The notes beneath the pieces were generated by a model. That model searched no databases. It was not told the DNA's origin and saw nothing but the letters and a program-made list of their open reading frames with translations. The position numbers and the translations under genes are program-made. 64,000 nt of DNA. It comes from Armatimonadota bacterium (GTDB lineage: Bacteria > Armatimonadota > HRBIN16). Where the stretch lies: positions 620,001 through 684,000 of the forward strand of contig BPGT01000002.1 in NCBI GenBank assembly GCA_026003175.1, in the 5' to 3' direction. Positions within the stretch are counted from its first letter, which is position 1. Each line of letters opens with the position of its first letter. Shown here piece by piece: positions 39,134-48,511 of this stretch.

Positions 39134-40337
39134 CACACAACGGGCTAAGGATGATAGACTGCTTGCATGGACGGTGCTCGTGCTGGTCACTGTCGGATTG
39201 ATTGTAGTATATGACGCCAGTTTCCCTGTATCAGGCTTCTGGCAGATTATCAAGCAGTCTGGATGGGCAGTGGTTGGCTTGCTGGCTTATATGGTGGGTA
39301 GGCGTCTTTCTCTAATCGCGCTGTATCGGGGGATACCCTGGATAGCTCTTCTCACGCTGTTGCTTATGCTGGCGACGAGGTATTCACCTTGGGGAGTGCA
39401 GAGAAACGGGGCATTCCGCTGGCTCAAGATAGCACAAATAGGACCTGTAGAAATCACCTTGCAGCCTGCAGAGTTCGGCAAGATTGTGCTGGTTGTACTG
39501 CTGGCGCGGTTGCTGTGCCACAAGAACCTGGTGTCCGCTTGCAAGCCCTTTAAAGAATACCGCCTGCCCTGGGTGCTGGCTTTTTTAAGCATCCTCGCGG
39601 CGGCTGGGGTGGTAGTCGGTGTGCAAAGGGATCTGGGTACTGCGCTCGTGTTTGTCGGCATTGGGGTTGCGATGCTGTTCACTGCTGGCTTGCCGTTTCG
39701 CTCAGTGATGATGCTGACGGCAATGCTGGCGATAGCTGGCGTTGCGCTAATCTTTCACGAGCCGTATCGGTGGCAGCGCGTGGTTGCTTTCACCCAGCCG
39801 TTCGCGTATATGAATACCTCTGGCTATCAGCTTGCCCACTCGCTTATGGGTATTGGTAGCGGAGGTATCTGGGGAACAGGATTTGGACTGGGACGTGCGA
39901 AGGAGTTCCTGCCGGCGGCGGAAACCGATTTTGTATTCACCACAATAGCGGAAGAGACCGGTGTGTTAGGGAGCACCGCCGTCATCGTGCTACTGGCGCT
40001 GGTACTGTGGCGGATATTGCTGATTGCCTACAGGACAGAGGCAATGTTTCCTTTGTTGTTGGTAGGCGGTATCGGCACAATGATTGCGTTGCAAAGCCTG
40101 TTGAACCTTTACGTAGTAACCGGCTCAGTGCCAACAACAGGCGTGCCATTGCCTTTCATCAGCTACGGTGGGTCGTCGCTGGTCAGCCTACTATTCAGTA
40201 TAGGTTTAGTGCAAAAAGTTTCTTGTAATCCGATGATGGAGCGCGTCAAAGAGGCATCTTATGCGCGTGTTGCTGGTAGGCGGGGGGACAGGGGGGCATC
40301 TGTTTCCCGCCGTGAGTATCGCCGAGGCGTTGCGTGA
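39126..40337 (+). CDS. ftsW: Septal peptidoglycan polymerase FtsW (SEDS family)
   Basis: This 403-residue protein has about ten transmembrane helices and the SEDS blocks 'PAEFGKIVLVVLLARLL', 'VGVQRDLGTALVFVGIG', 'RWQRVVAFTQPF', 'GYQLAHSLMGIGSGGIWGTG', 'PAAETDFVFTTIAEETG' and 'PLPFISYGGSSLVSLLFS'. It polymerises glycan strands from lipid II, with the partner PBP at the septum. The C-terminal tail is basic and runs 77 bases into murG in another frame, an unusually long overlap. Confidence 0.92.
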   Translation: MGNTQRAKDDRLLAWTVLVLVTVGLIVVYDASFPVSGFWQIIKQSGWAVVGLLAYMVGRRLSLIALYRGIPWIALLTLLLMLATRYSPWGVQRNGAFRWLKIAQIGPVEITLQPAEFGKIVLVVLLARLLCHKNLVSACKPFKEYRLPWVLAFLSILAAAGVVVGVQRDLGTALVFVGIGVAMLFTAGLPFRSVMMLTAMLAIAGVALIFHEPYRWQRVVAFTQPFAYMNTSGYQLAHSLMGIGSGGIWGTGFGLGRAKEFLPAAETDFVFTTIAEETGVLGSTAVIVLLALVLWRILLIAYRTEAMFPLLLVGGIGTMIALQSLLNLYVVTGSVPTTGVPLPFISYGGSSLVSLLFSIGLVQKVSCNPMMERVKEASYARVAGRRGDRGASVSRREYRRGVA

Positions 40338-41346
40338 ATCTGGTGTCAACGACATTGCCTTTGCGGGACGCGAGGATGGTATAGAGGGGCGCGTTGTCCC
40401 TGCGCTGGGGTGGCGTTTCTACGCCATCCAGGCGTTGCCGCTGCGGCGTTCACTGGCTCCCGCGGCGATAGGTGCGTTATTGCGTACGGTGCACACTGCC
40501 CACCACATTTTGCGTGGGTTCGCCCCGGACGTGGTAGTAGCAACAGGCGGATACGTGGCAGCGGGGATAGTGCTGGCGCAGGTTCTGCGTCGCGGGAAAA
40601 TTGTGCTGCATGAACAGAACGCCATTCCAGGACGTGCTAATCGCTGGTTGGCACGATGGGCACGGCGGGTATGTATCACTTTCGAGAGCACCGCGCGCTA
40701 CTTCGGAAGAAGCCCATGCGTGCACACCGGCTTGCCAGTTCGAAAGGAGCTGCTGAGGGCGCGCGTGGAGCGTCGTCTTGCCTGTGAATCTCTGGGGCTG
40801 GATCCCGCCGGACGAACACTTTTCATTATCGGAGGCAGTCAGGGAGCGCGCACGCTAAACGGATGGGCTCTGGAGATATTACCAAGCCTGCAGCAGGCAG
40901 GTGTGCGGGTGATACATCAGGTAGGCGAGCGCAACGTGATGGAGTTCGAACAGTACTCACAAAGTGCGAGCTACCGATGGTTCGGTTTCATGGACGCTCA
41001 GACATTGGGATACGCGCTGTCGGCGGCAGACCTGATGCTGTCGCGAGCGGGAGCATCCACGCTGAACGAAATCGCGGTGTTCGGTAAGCCGGCGGTGTTT
41101 GTGCCTTATCCATACGCGTACGCCGACCACCAGTGGCACAATGCGCAGGAGCTGGCAAGACGCGGCGGGGCAGTAGTGTTTCGTGAAAGCGAACTGGATG
41201 TCCCAAATCTGCTGGCAATCTTGCTGGAGTTGCTGAGCGATGAGCGCAGATTGCAACAGATGGGCGAAGTCAACCGCCGGTGGAGCAGGGAAGATGCTGC
41301 TGAACGAGTAGTTCAGCAGGTGATGGAGGTCGCAGCGCAACCATGA
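40261..41346 (+). CDS. murG: UDP-GlcNAc:lipid I N-acetylglucosaminyltransferase MurG
   Basis: This 361-residue GT-B enzyme makes lipid II on the inner face of the membrane. The N-terminus 'MRVLLVGGGTGGHLFPAVSI' holds the canonical glycine loop, so the start at 40261 is secure despite lying inside ftsW. Other marks are 'DVVVATGGYVAAGIVL', 'LHEQNAIPGRANRWLA', 'TLFIIGGSQGARTLN' and 'LMLSRAGASTLNEIAVFGKP' for UDP-GlcNAc binding. It overlaps murC as ATGA. Confidence 0.93.
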   Translation: MRVLLVGGGTGGHLFPAVSIAEALRESGVNDIAFAGREDGIEGRVVPALGWRFYAIQALPLRRSLAPAAIGALLRTVHTAHHILRGFAPDVVVATGGYVAAGIVLAQVLRRGKIVLHEQNAIPGRANRWLARWARRVCITFESTARYFGRSPCVHTGLPVRKELLRARVERRLACESLGLDPAGRTLFIIGGSQGARTLNGWALEILPSLQQAGVRVIHQVGERNVMEFEQYSQSASYRWFGFMDAQTLGYALSAADLMLSRAGASTLNEIAVFGKPAVFVPYPYAYADHQWHNAQELARRGGAVVFRESELDVPNLLAILLELLSDERRLQQMGEVNRRWSREDAAERVVQQVMEVAAQP

Positions 41347-42716
41347 GTGTACAGCGTGCACACTTTGCAGGTATCGGAGGCATCGGCATGAGCGCAATCG
41401 CGCAGGTGCTGCATCGACGCGGATGGCAGGTTAGCGGCTGTGACCTCAAGCCAAGCTCCATCACACAAAAGCTACAGGAAAACGGCATCCCCGTGTGGAT
41501 TGGGCACGACCCTGCGCACGTGCAACAGTGCGATGTGTTTGTGTACACAACAGCAGTGCATGAAGACAACCCGGAGCTTATCGCCGCGCAGCAGACTGGC
41601 GTTCGGGTGTTGCGCCGGTCGCAGGCGCTCGGCATGTTGCTGGAAGGGCACAAGGGTATCGCGATAACCGGCACACACGGCAAAACAACCACGACAGCAA
41701 TGGTCGCCTCGGTGCTAGAGGCGGCTGGTGCGGACCCGCAGGTGCTCATCGGTGGCGAGGTACGCCGATACGGAGGCAACGTGAGGCTCGGACAGGGAGA
41801 ATATGTAGTGGTAGAGGCGTGTGAGGCTTACGATTCGTTCCTGGATATTCACCCGTACGCGGCGGTGATTACCAATGTGGAAGCAGAGCATCTCGATTAC
41901 TACCGCACCGAGGACCGGATGCTGGAGAGTTATCGCCGGTTTGTTGCACAGGTGCATCCACAGGGAGTTGTGGTCACGTGGGCGGATGATAAACGCACTC
42001 TGGAGATATGCCAGCGTGCAAGCGCGAAAGTGGTCACGTTCGGGAGAAGCAGCGAAGCTGACTACCGTGCAGTATCCGGCGACCGTGAAGGAGAGTTCAC
42101 TCTGCAGGCGCGTGGTGCGATACTGGGAGCAATCCGCCTCCAGGTACCCGGGACGCATAATGTATTGAACGCCGCTGCCGCTGCAGCAATCGGTCTGGAA
42201 CTGGGCTTCTTGTACGACGCGGTACGCAGGGGATTGGAGGATTTTGAAGGTGTTCAGCGTCGCTTAGAGTTTATCGGGCGGGCGAGGGATGTGGAGATAT
42301 ACGATGACTACGGTCATCACCCCACAGAGATAAAGGTGACGCTACACACCATACGCCCTCGCGTCAAGAAGAGGCTGGTGGTGGCGTTTCAGCCACACCT
42401 GTATAGCCGCACGCGCGATTTCTGGCACCAGTTCGCACAGGTGCTGGCGGAAGGTTGTGATGCGCTGGTGCTGGTAGCTATTTACCCGGCACGAGAAGAA
42501 CCCATACCGGGTATTAGTTCTGAGCGTCTTGCAGAAGAGATACGCTTACGTCGCCCGACTCTGCCAGTTGCCTCAGCCGATACTCCAGAACGAGCTGCGG
42601 AGGTGCTTCTGCAAATGGTACGGGAGGGAGATACCGTGTTGACGTTAGGAGCAGGCGAGCTGGATCGTACCGCCCGCTTGCTGCTGCAGATGCTGGAGGG
42701 TGCAAACAGTGCCTGA
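41343..42716 (+). CDS. murC: UDP-MurNAc:L-alanine ligase MurC
   Basis: This 457-residue ligase has 'HFAGIGGIGMSAIAQVL' (Rossmann), the ATP loop 'IAITGTHGKTTTTAMVASVL', 'EACEAYDSFLDIHPYAAVIT', 'IYDDYGHHPTEIKVTL', 'VAFQPHLYSRTRDFW' and a C-terminal 'DTVLTLGAGELDRTARLL'. It attaches the first L-alanine. Start ATG overlaps the murG stop. In many bacteria murB follows here; in this cluster ddl follows directly. Confidence 0.93.
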   Translation: MSVQRAHFAGIGGIGMSAIAQVLHRRGWQVSGCDLKPSSITQKLQENGIPVWIGHDPAHVQQCDVFVYTTAVHEDNPELIAAQQTGVRVLRRSQALGMLLEGHKGIAITGTHGKTTTTAMVASVLEAAGADPQVLIGGEVRRYGGNVRLGQGEYVVVEACEAYDSFLDIHPYAAVITNVEAEHLDYYRTEDRMLESYRRFVAQVHPQGVVVTWADDKRTLEICQRASAKVVTFGRSSEADYRAVSGDREGEFTLQARGAILGAIRLQVPGTHNVLNAAAAAAIGLELGFLYDAVRRGLEDFEGVQRRLEFIGRARDVEIYDDYGHHPTEIKVTLHTIRPRVKKRLVVAFQPHLYSRTRDFWHQFAQVLAEGCDALVLVAIYPAREEPIPGISSERLAEEIRLRRPTLPVASADTPERAAEVLLQMVREGDTVLTLGAGELDRTARLLLQMLEGANSA

Positions 42717-43704
42717 GAAAGTGATGGTGCTGATGGGCGGAGATTCCACCGAGCGGGAGGTGTCGCTCTCCTCAGGGAGGCGTGTGACAGAGGGGTTACG
42801 TGGCGCAGGTTACCGCGTTATCGAGATGGATGTGGTATTTGACCCTTCGCTGGCGAAGCAGCGCGGTCTGGAGGCGACGCCGTCTCGCGCGGTAGGGCTT
42901 GTCGATTTGGTGCAGCGTTTGCAGGAGCATCAGCCGGACGTGGTATTTATCATATTGCATGGTGCACCGGGCGAAGATGGGCGGGTGCAGGCGGTATTGG
43001 ATTTGCTGCATATACCCTATACCGGTTCCGGTGTACTGGCAAGTGCGCTTGCGCTGGACAAGGTGATGACCAAACGGGTGTTGGAAGCGTCTGGGGTTCC
43101 GGTCGCTCCCGATGTGGTGTTGCACCGTTGCGAACACAGGGAGACTGGTATGCAAAAGGTGGGCGATGTGCTGGGCTATCCGGTTATCGTCAAGCCGAAT
43201 ACACAGGGTTCCACAATAGGCGTGCATCGGGTATATCAGCAAAGCGACCTGGCAACCGCGCTGGAGGACGCTTTCCGCTATGACGAATGCGTGTTGATCG
43301 AGCCACTGCTCCCCGGAGTGGAGTTAACGGTGCCTGTAGTAGGCAACCGACGAGCGCTGGCGTTACCGATGATTGAGATTGTGCCGGCGGGTGGGTTTTA
43401 CGATTACGAGGCGAAATACACTCCGGGTGCCACTGAAGAGATTATTCCGGCCCGGGTGCCGGAGGAGATACATCAACTGTGTGCACACTACGCTCTGCAG
43501 GCGCACTATGCGCTGGGCTGTCGCGGGATGTCACGCACCGATTTTATCTGGGATCGCCATCGTGTTGTCGCGCTGGAGGTTAACACCATCCCGGGCATGA
43601 CCCCGACCAGCTTGTTGCCACGCTCTGCGCAGGCGTACGGCTGGAGCTTTGAGCAACTGGTGGATAGCATTGTGCGCCTCGCAAAGGGAGAGGAGGTTGT
43701 ATGA
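42709..43704 (+). CDS. ddl: D-alanine:D-alanine ligase
   Basis: GTG 42709 is preferred over GTG 42700 because GGAGGG (42695-42700) gives eight bases of spacing to it. The 331-residue ATP-grasp enzyme has 'VLMGGDSTEREVSLSSGRRV', 'VFIILHGAPGEDGRVQAVLD', 'YTGSGVLASALALDKVMTKR', 'GYPVIVKPNTQGSTIGVHRV' and 'VVALEVNTIPGMTPTSLLPR'. It makes the dipeptide used by MurF. It overlaps both neighbours slightly; alr, which supplies D-alanine, is in the window at 51986. Confidence 0.9.
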   Translation: MPEKVMVLMGGDSTEREVSLSSGRRVTEGLRGAGYRVIEMDVVFDPSLAKQRGLEATPSRAVGLVDLVQRLQEHQPDVVFIILHGAPGEDGRVQAVLDLLHIPYTGSGVLASALALDKVMTKRVLEASGVPVAPDVVLHRCEHRETGMQKVGDVLGYPVIVKPNTQGSTIGVHRVYQQSDLATALEDAFRYDECVLIEPLLPGVELTVPVVGNRRALALPMIEIVPAGGFYDYEAKYTPGATEEIIPARVPEEIHQLCAHYALQAHYALGCRGMSRTDFIWDRHRVVALEVNTIPGMTPTSLLPRSAQAYGWSFEQLVDSIVRLAKGEEVV

Positions 43705-44477
43705 GCGCGCGCGGTGCGGTGAGAAAGCGTCAAGCAGAGCAACGGGCAGAGCGCAGGGTGTGGCGCACCATGAGAGTAATCTTGTTGCTGGTTCTGCTGG
43801 GAGAGATTGGCGCAGCGATGTGGCGCAGTCCCGCCTTGAGCGTGAGGCAGGTGATTGTGGAAGGCATTGCTTTAACGCGCCCGGAACAGGTCGTTCGCGA
43901 AATACGCATAGGCAATGGAGATAGCTGGGTGTTTCTGCCGACGTCTCGCATCGCCCACAGGTTGCAACGTCTGCCGACCGTCGCCGAAGCGGTGGTTTCA
44001 CGAGGGATGCCGGGGAAAGTATATGTGCGAGTGTTCGAGCGCCAGCCAGTGGCTCTATTACTAAACGGGAATGGTGGCTACTGGTTGGACGAGCGCGGTG
44101 TGCCTTTCTGGAAGACAACGCAGGCAAAAGGCTTGCCCGCCATCCGCAGTGATACCCCGTTGCCGATTGTGCTGGGGCATGCCATACAGCACAAGCCTGT
44201 ACAAACTGCACTGGAAATTTTGTGCCGATATGTTCCAGAATATCAATTACCTGTGGTTCAAATAGTGGTTGACCGCGAGGGCAATCTGTGTTTAAATATG
44301 AAAGAAGGGTTGCCGCCAGTGAAGATAGGAGATAGCACGGAGTTGCCACGCAAGATGATGCGAACCGCCGAGCTATGGACTCAGCTTCAGATTATACGGC
44401 AGGCTGAGTACCTGGACGTTAGCTGTGTGGACAAGCCGGTCTGGAAGCCGCGGGAGAACAGGAAGGGGGCGTTGTGA
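43701..44477 (+). CDS. ftsQ: Cell division protein FtsQ/DivIB
   Basis: This 258-residue bitopic protein has a basic cytoplasmic N-terminus, a transmembrane helix (about 26-43, 'VILLLVLLGEIGAAMW'), then a POTRA-type domain starting 'LSVRQVIVEGIALTRPEQVV', with 'AEAVVSRGMPGKVYVRVFER' and 'LLLNGNGGYWLDERGVPF'. FtsQ recruits FtsL/FtsB to the septum. The C-terminal region is poorly conserved. Start ATG overlaps ddl as ATGA, and the next gene starts immediately after its stop. Confidence 0.85.
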   Translation: MSARGAVRKRQAEQRAERRVWRTMRVILLLVLLGEIGAAMWRSPALSVRQVIVEGIALTRPEQVVREIRIGNGDSWVFLPTSRIAHRLQRLPTVAEAVVSRGMPGKVYVRVFERQPVALLLNGNGGYWLDERGVPFWKTTQAKGLPAIRSDTPLPIVLGHAIQHKPVQTALEILCRYVPEYQLPVVQIVVDREGNLCLNMKEGLPPVKIGDSTELPRKMMRTAELWTQLQIIRQAEYLDVSCVDKPVWKPRENRKGAL

Positions 44478-45278
44478 ATGAATCTGAACGTGTTTCTCTC
44501 CAGCATTCGGAATAACCCCTGGTTAACGCCGGTGACGGTGATGGCGCTTGTACTGGGGGCGTTGCTTGCGGTTTCGCTCAAGACGCAGCAGACCCTCCGC
44601 TCCGCCTCGCTACCGTCCAATCGCTTCTCCGGGCTGGCAGCGGCATACCGTGACCAGCAAGAGCAGCTCAAGATGGCGAACGAGGAGATAAGCAAGCTGC
44701 GCGAGCGCACCACCCAGTACGAGAACGAAATGGCGAGTGCTTCGGAGAAAGCGAAGCTGTTGAACGAATCCCTGCAGGAGGCAAAGTTCCTGGCTGGGCT
44801 GACGCCGGTGGAAGGACCGGGTATCGAGGTGATTTTGCAGGACAGCAAGAAACGCCCCCCTGCAAACTCACCGATAGATATTGAGAACTACATCATCCAT
44901 GATTCGGACCTGCAGAGGGTGGTGAACGAGCTGCACGCCGCGGGGGCTGAGGCAGTAGCTATCAATGGACAGCGCATCATCGCCAATACGGCTATTCGCT
45001 GCGTGGGACCGACGGTGCAGGTGAACAGCATTGCGCTGTCCTCGCCGTACGTGATTCAAGCCATCGGCGATCCGGAGACGCTTGCCAGTGCGTTGAACTT
45101 GCCCCAGGGCGTGCTGACGGATATACAGGCATTAGACCCCAATATGGTCAAAATAGTCAAAAAGAGTAAGATCCAGATACCGGCTTATACCGGCAGTCTG
45201 GTCTTTCGTTACGCGAAGCCGGTCGTTGCGACGCCCGGCAACTCGGCACAGGAGGGAGAGGGGAGCAGCTCTCGATGA
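44478..45278 (+). CDS. DUF881 family membrane protein
   Basis: This 266-residue protein has a transmembrane helix (about 17-34), a coiled coil (about 55-100, 'YRDQQEQLKMANEEISKLRE') and the DUF881 domain ('GLTPVEGPGIEVILQDSKKR', 'YIIHDSDLQRVVNELHAAGA', 'EAVAINGQRIIANTAIRCVG', 'PYVIQAIGDPETLASAL'). DUF881 genes sit beside sbp and ftsQ in Firmicutes, Actinobacteria and related phyla. Their exact role in division is not known. It is directly adjacent to ftsQ and overlaps sbp as ATGA. Confidence 0.85.
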   Translation: MNLNVFLSSIRNNPWLTPVTVMALVLGALLAVSLKTQQTLRSASLPSNRFSGLAAAYRDQQEQLKMANEEISKLRERTTQYENEMASASEKAKLLNESLQEAKFLAGLTPVEGPGIEVILQDSKKRPPANSPIDIENYIIHDSDLQRVVNELHAAGAEAVAINGQRIIANTAIRCVGPTVQVNSIALSSPYVIQAIGDPETLASALNLPQGVLTDIQALDPNMVKIVKKSKIQIPAYTGSLVFRYAKPVVATPGNSAQEGEGSSSR

Positions 45279-45643
45279 ACTGGTTACCTGTTATTGGGCT
45301 GTTGATAGGCTTTTTCATCTTTTACTTCGTGCCACTGGAGTTGCCGAGTGATTATGCACCCTACCTGAGTCTAGCTGCTTTATCGGGGCTGGATTCGATT
45401 CTGGGTGGGATTCGTGCAGGGATTGAGGGCAAGTTTCACGTAGATGTATTCGTATCGGGTTTCATTTTCAACACACTGCTGGCGGCGTTGCTAGCGTATC
45501 TGGGCGACCAGATTGGGGTAGACCTGTTTCTCGCAGCGGTTGTCACGCTGGGCGGACGGATGTTTCTGAACCTGTCTCTCATCCGCCGATACTACCTAAC
45601 CCAGTGGAATATCTCTCGACAACGGGATACGGAAAGAACATGA
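45275..45643 (+). CDS. sbp: Small basic protein Sbp (DUF1290)
   Basis: This 122-residue integral membrane protein has about four helices ('VIGLLIGFFIFYFVPLELPS', 'FIFNTLLAALLAYLGDQIGV', 'LFLAAVVTLGGRMFLNLSLI') and the family block 'YLSLAALSGLDSILGGIRAG'. Sbp is conserved with DUF881 upstream of ftsA/ftsZ in monoderm and deep-branching phyla. Its function is unresolved. Its start overlaps the DUF881 stop. Confidence 0.85.
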   Translation: MNWLPVIGLLIGFFIFYFVPLELPSDYAPYLSLAALSGLDSILGGIRAGIEGKFHVDVFVSGFIFNTLLAALLAYLGDQIGVDLFLAAVVTLGGRMFLNLSLIRRYYLTQWNISRQRDTERT

Positions 45644-45659
45644 GACGGGAGTTCATCAC

Positions 45660-46877
45660 ATGATTGCCGGACTGGACATCGGCACAACAAAAATCGCGGC
45701 ATTGATTGCGGACGTTACCGACAACATGCGCCTGGACATCATTGGGGTTGGGGTTGCGCCTTCCAAAGGGCTGCGCAAGGGAACGGTGGTGGATATCGAG
45801 CAGGCGACCGAATCTATCGCGCATGCGGTAGAGCAGGCGGAGCACATGGCGGGACGGCGCATCGAGTCGGTCTTCGTTGGAGTAACAGGCGAGCACATTC
45901 GCTCCATGAACTCGAAAGGGATGATCGCCGTCACTTCCCCCACACGCGAAATCTCGCGGGAGGATGTAGAGCGGGTGATGGAAAGCTCGCGCACGGTGGT
46001 GCTAACACCTGACCGTGAGATTATCCACGCCATTCCAAGAGGTTATGTAGTAGATGGGCAGAACGGTATCCGACACCCCGAGGGAATGAGCGGTTCGCGT
46101 CTGGAGGTGGAAACGCACATTATCCATGGAAGCAGCACCTTCTTGCAAAACGTTACCAAGTGTGTGTTGAGGGCACAGCTGCAGATTAACGCTCTGGTGG
46201 TGGAACCGATTGCCACCGCGGAGGCGGTGCTCACCGAAGCCGAGCGTAACCTGGGAGTAGCGCTGGCAGACATCGGCGGTGGTACTACCGATGTGGCGGT
46301 ATTCACCGACGGTGAGATATACTATACAGGTGTCATTCCTGTGGGGGGCAACCACGTTACCAACGATATTTCGATGGGGTTGCGCACGCCACCGGAAGAG
46401 AGCGAGCGCATCAAACTGCAATATGCCTGCGCGCTCCGCGAGATGGTAGGAGACAACGAGGTAGTACCTCACCGTCCAATGGGCAGTAACGAGGAACGAA
46501 AGGTCCCTGCGCGCGTGCTGGCGGAGATTGTGGAGCCCCGAATGCGCGAGCTGTTCGAACTCATCTACGAGGAAATCAGAAAGTCGGGTACAGCAGGTAT
46601 GTTGCCCGGTGGGCTGGTGCTGAGCGGGGGTGGTAGCCTGATGCGCGGCGTGGCAGAGCTGGCGCGAGAGGTTACCGATATGCCGGTTCGAGTAGGTAAA
46701 CCGATGAACGTTGGCGGACTGGCAGATAAAGTGGATAGCCCGGTGTTTGCAACTGGGGTGGGGTTGCTGCTGTACGGATTGAAACATTCAGACATCTCTA
46801 GTGATAGCCGTCACCATTCTGTCTGGCGCAGGGTGATGGCATGGATGCGTCGCTGGGCATCACGATTTGCACAATAA
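45660..46877 (+). CDS. ftsA: Cell division protein FtsA
   Basis: This 405-residue actin-like ATPase tethers FtsZ to the membrane. The phosphate loops are '[20 protein letters not shown]' and '[20 protein letters not shown]'; the adenosine motif is '[20 protein letters not shown]'. The FtsA-specific 1C domain is '[20 protein letters not shown]'. The C-terminus '[15 protein letters not shown]' is an amphipathic helix, the membrane-targeting sequence. It follows sbp by 16 bases. Confidence 0.93.
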   Translation: MIAGLDIGTTKIAALIADVTDNMRLDIIGVGVAPSKGLRKGTVVDIEQATESIAHAVEQAEHMAGRRIESVFVGVTGEHIRSMNSKGMIAVTSPTREISREDVERVMESSRTVVLTPDREIIHAIPRGYVVDGQNGIRHPEGMSGSRLEVETHIIHGSSTFLQNVTKCVLRAQLQINALVVEPIATAEAVLTEAERNLGVALADIGGGTTDVAVFTDGEIYYTGVIPVGGNHVTNDISMGLRTPPEESERIKLQYACALREMVGDNEVVPHRPMGSNEERKVPARVLAEIVEPRMRELFELIYEEIRKSGTAGMLPGGLVLSGGGSLMRGVAELAREVTDMPVRVGKPMNVGGLADKVDSPVFATGVGLLLYGLKHSDISSDSRHHSVWRRVMAWMRRWASRFAQ

Positions 46878-46906
46878 TCCAAACTTATCATAGGGGGCAA
46901 ACACCA

Positions 46907-48061
46907 ATGGCTGGCGGACGTCAGTATGCTCAGATTAAGGTCATCGGCATCGGTGGTGGAGGCACAAACGCCGTCAACCGCATGATTGAAGCGGGACTGG
47001 TTGGGGTGGATTTCTGTGCCATGAACACCGACGTACAGGTGCTGGAGATTTCAGCAGCGGAGAAGAAGGTTCAGCTCGGTGAGAACCTGACCCGGGGACT
47101 GGGGGCAGGTGGTAACCCGCAGATTGGTCGCAGTGCAGCGGAGGAGAGCAAGAACGAAATCATGAAGGCGCTGGAAGGTGCAGATATGGTGTTCATCACC
47201 GCAGGCATGGGGGGTGGCACGGGCACGGGTGCAGCGCCTGTGGTCGCGCAGCTGGCGAAGGAGATGGGTGCGCTAACGGTGGCGGTGGTCACGAAACCCT
47301 TTAATTTTGAAGGACCGCGCCGAATGCAAATCGCCGAAGAGGGTGTTGCCAACCTGCGCGAGCACGTGGACACACTGATCGTTATTCCCAACGAGCGTTT
47401 ATTAAACGTGGTAGAAAAACGCACTACTTTAGTGGAAGCCTTCCGCGCCGCCGACGATATTTTGCGGCAGGGCGTGCAGGGCATTTCCGACATTATTACC
47501 ATTCCGGGTTTAATCAATGTGGACTTCGCGGACGTGAAGACTATCATGTCTAACGCAGGTCCCGCGCTCATGGGCATCGGGCATGGTAGTGGCGAACACC
47601 GTGCACGCGAGGCAGCAGAAGGTGCGACGAACAGCCCGTTGCTGGAGACCTCCATCGATGGAGCGCAGCGTGTGCTAATTAACGTCACCAGTGGTCCCGA
47701 CATGACCTTGCAGGAGCTGAGCGAGGCAGCGGCGGTCATCCAGAGCCTGTGTGACTTGGAGACGGCTCATATTATTTACGGGCATGTCGTAGATCCGAAG
47801 ATGGAGGGCGAAGTGAAGATTACGGTGCTGGCAGCGGGCTTGCCCGCCTCTTCGCAGGGACCCCTGACGGAGCGTCCGGCACAGCGACCGGAGCCTTTGC
47901 GGCGCCCCGAACCCATCGCGGAACGCATGGGGGGCACACCAACTCGCCCCACTGAGCGTACCCCGGCGGCGCCATCGGGTGCACCGGAACGCCAGCCCCA
48001 GCAAGCACCGGTCAACGAAACCGATTACGACATCCCGACTTTCCTGCGCAGGCGTAGCTAG
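46907..48061 (+). CDS. ftsZ: Cell division protein FtsZ
   Basis: The frame is open upstream, but ATG 46907 (384 residues) is chosen because AGGGGG lies 11 bases before it and the conserved start '[20 protein letters not shown]' follows. The tubulin signature '[11 protein letters not shown]' is near residue 103, and the T7 loop is '[20 protein letters not shown]'. A Pro/Arg/Glu-rich linker (about 315-368) ends in the conserved C-terminal peptide '[12 protein letters not shown]', which binds FtsA. It is the last gene of the cluster, followed by hairpins at 48067 and 48196. Confidence 0.95.
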   Translation: MAGGRQYAQIKVIGIGGGGTNAVNRMIEAGLVGVDFCAMNTDVQVLEISAAEKKVQLGENLTRGLGAGGNPQIGRSAAEESKNEIMKALEGADMVFITAGMGGGTGTGAAPVVAQLAKEMGALTVAVVTKPFNFEGPRRMQIAEEGVANLREHVDTLIVIPNERLLNVVEKRTTLVEAFRAADDILRQGVQGISDIITIPGLINVDFADVKTIMSNAGPALMGIGHGSGEHRAREAAEGATNSPLLETSIDGAQRVLINVTSGPDMTLQELSEAAAVIQSLCDLETAHIIYGHVVDPKMEGEVKITVLAAGLPASSQGPLTERPAQRPEPLRRPEPIAERMGGTPTRPTERTPAAPSGAPERQPQQAPVNETDYDIPTFLRRRS

Positions 48062-48066
48062 AGTCA

Positions 48067-48084
48067 CCGTGCATACGTGCACGG
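48067..48084 (+). terminator. Hairpin directly after ftsZ
   Basis: CCGTGCA, loop TACG, TGCACGG, starting five bases past the ftsZ stop. Stem of seven, no T run. Confidence 0.4.
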
Positions 48085-48195
48085 CTGGCATCTGGCAGCG
48101 ATTGTGTGAGGTGCAAGTTGGTTGGATGGTCATGCTGTCGGTACCGTTCCACTTGCACACAGGTGCCACCGGGCACTGGTTCTAAGGACGAACGA

Positions 48196-48229
48196 ACTCC
48201 CGCAGGGCAAACGAAATCCCTGCGGGAGT
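48196..48229 (+). terminator. Strong hairpin downstream of ftsZ
   Basis: A perfect twelve-base stem (ACTCCCGCAGGG / CCCTGCGGGAGT) with loop CAAACGAAAT. No T run follows, so it may be a transcript-stabilising or factor-dependent end rather than an intrinsic terminator. Confidence 0.5.
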
Positions 48230-48511
48230 GTCGGGGTAAGGTCTTTCTCATGGAAACCAGCAAGATGTGCCGCATTGGACTGCGCCCATCGCGGATGGAA
48301 AGGCTCCATCACCATTGACGAAATCCGTTAGCATGTCTGGTAGCGCAACTGCGCAAACAACAAACCGGGGCAGCCAGGCTGGATGCGGCAATCTGGGTGA
48401 AGATCTGAAGGATCTGGGGCATGACCGCTGATGGCACCTTGTTAAGCGAATCCTGCTTGCGTTTAATAACGATGCGTGTTATTTAACGTTCGTTGAATTA
48501 GGAGACCATCC
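48230..48511. other. Intergenic stretch without a recognisable gene
   Basis: About 280 bases between the dcw end hairpin and the Fic remnant. Short frames on both strands lack family features. The last 60 bases are AT-rich and probably held the promoter of the Fic gene. Confidence 0.4.
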
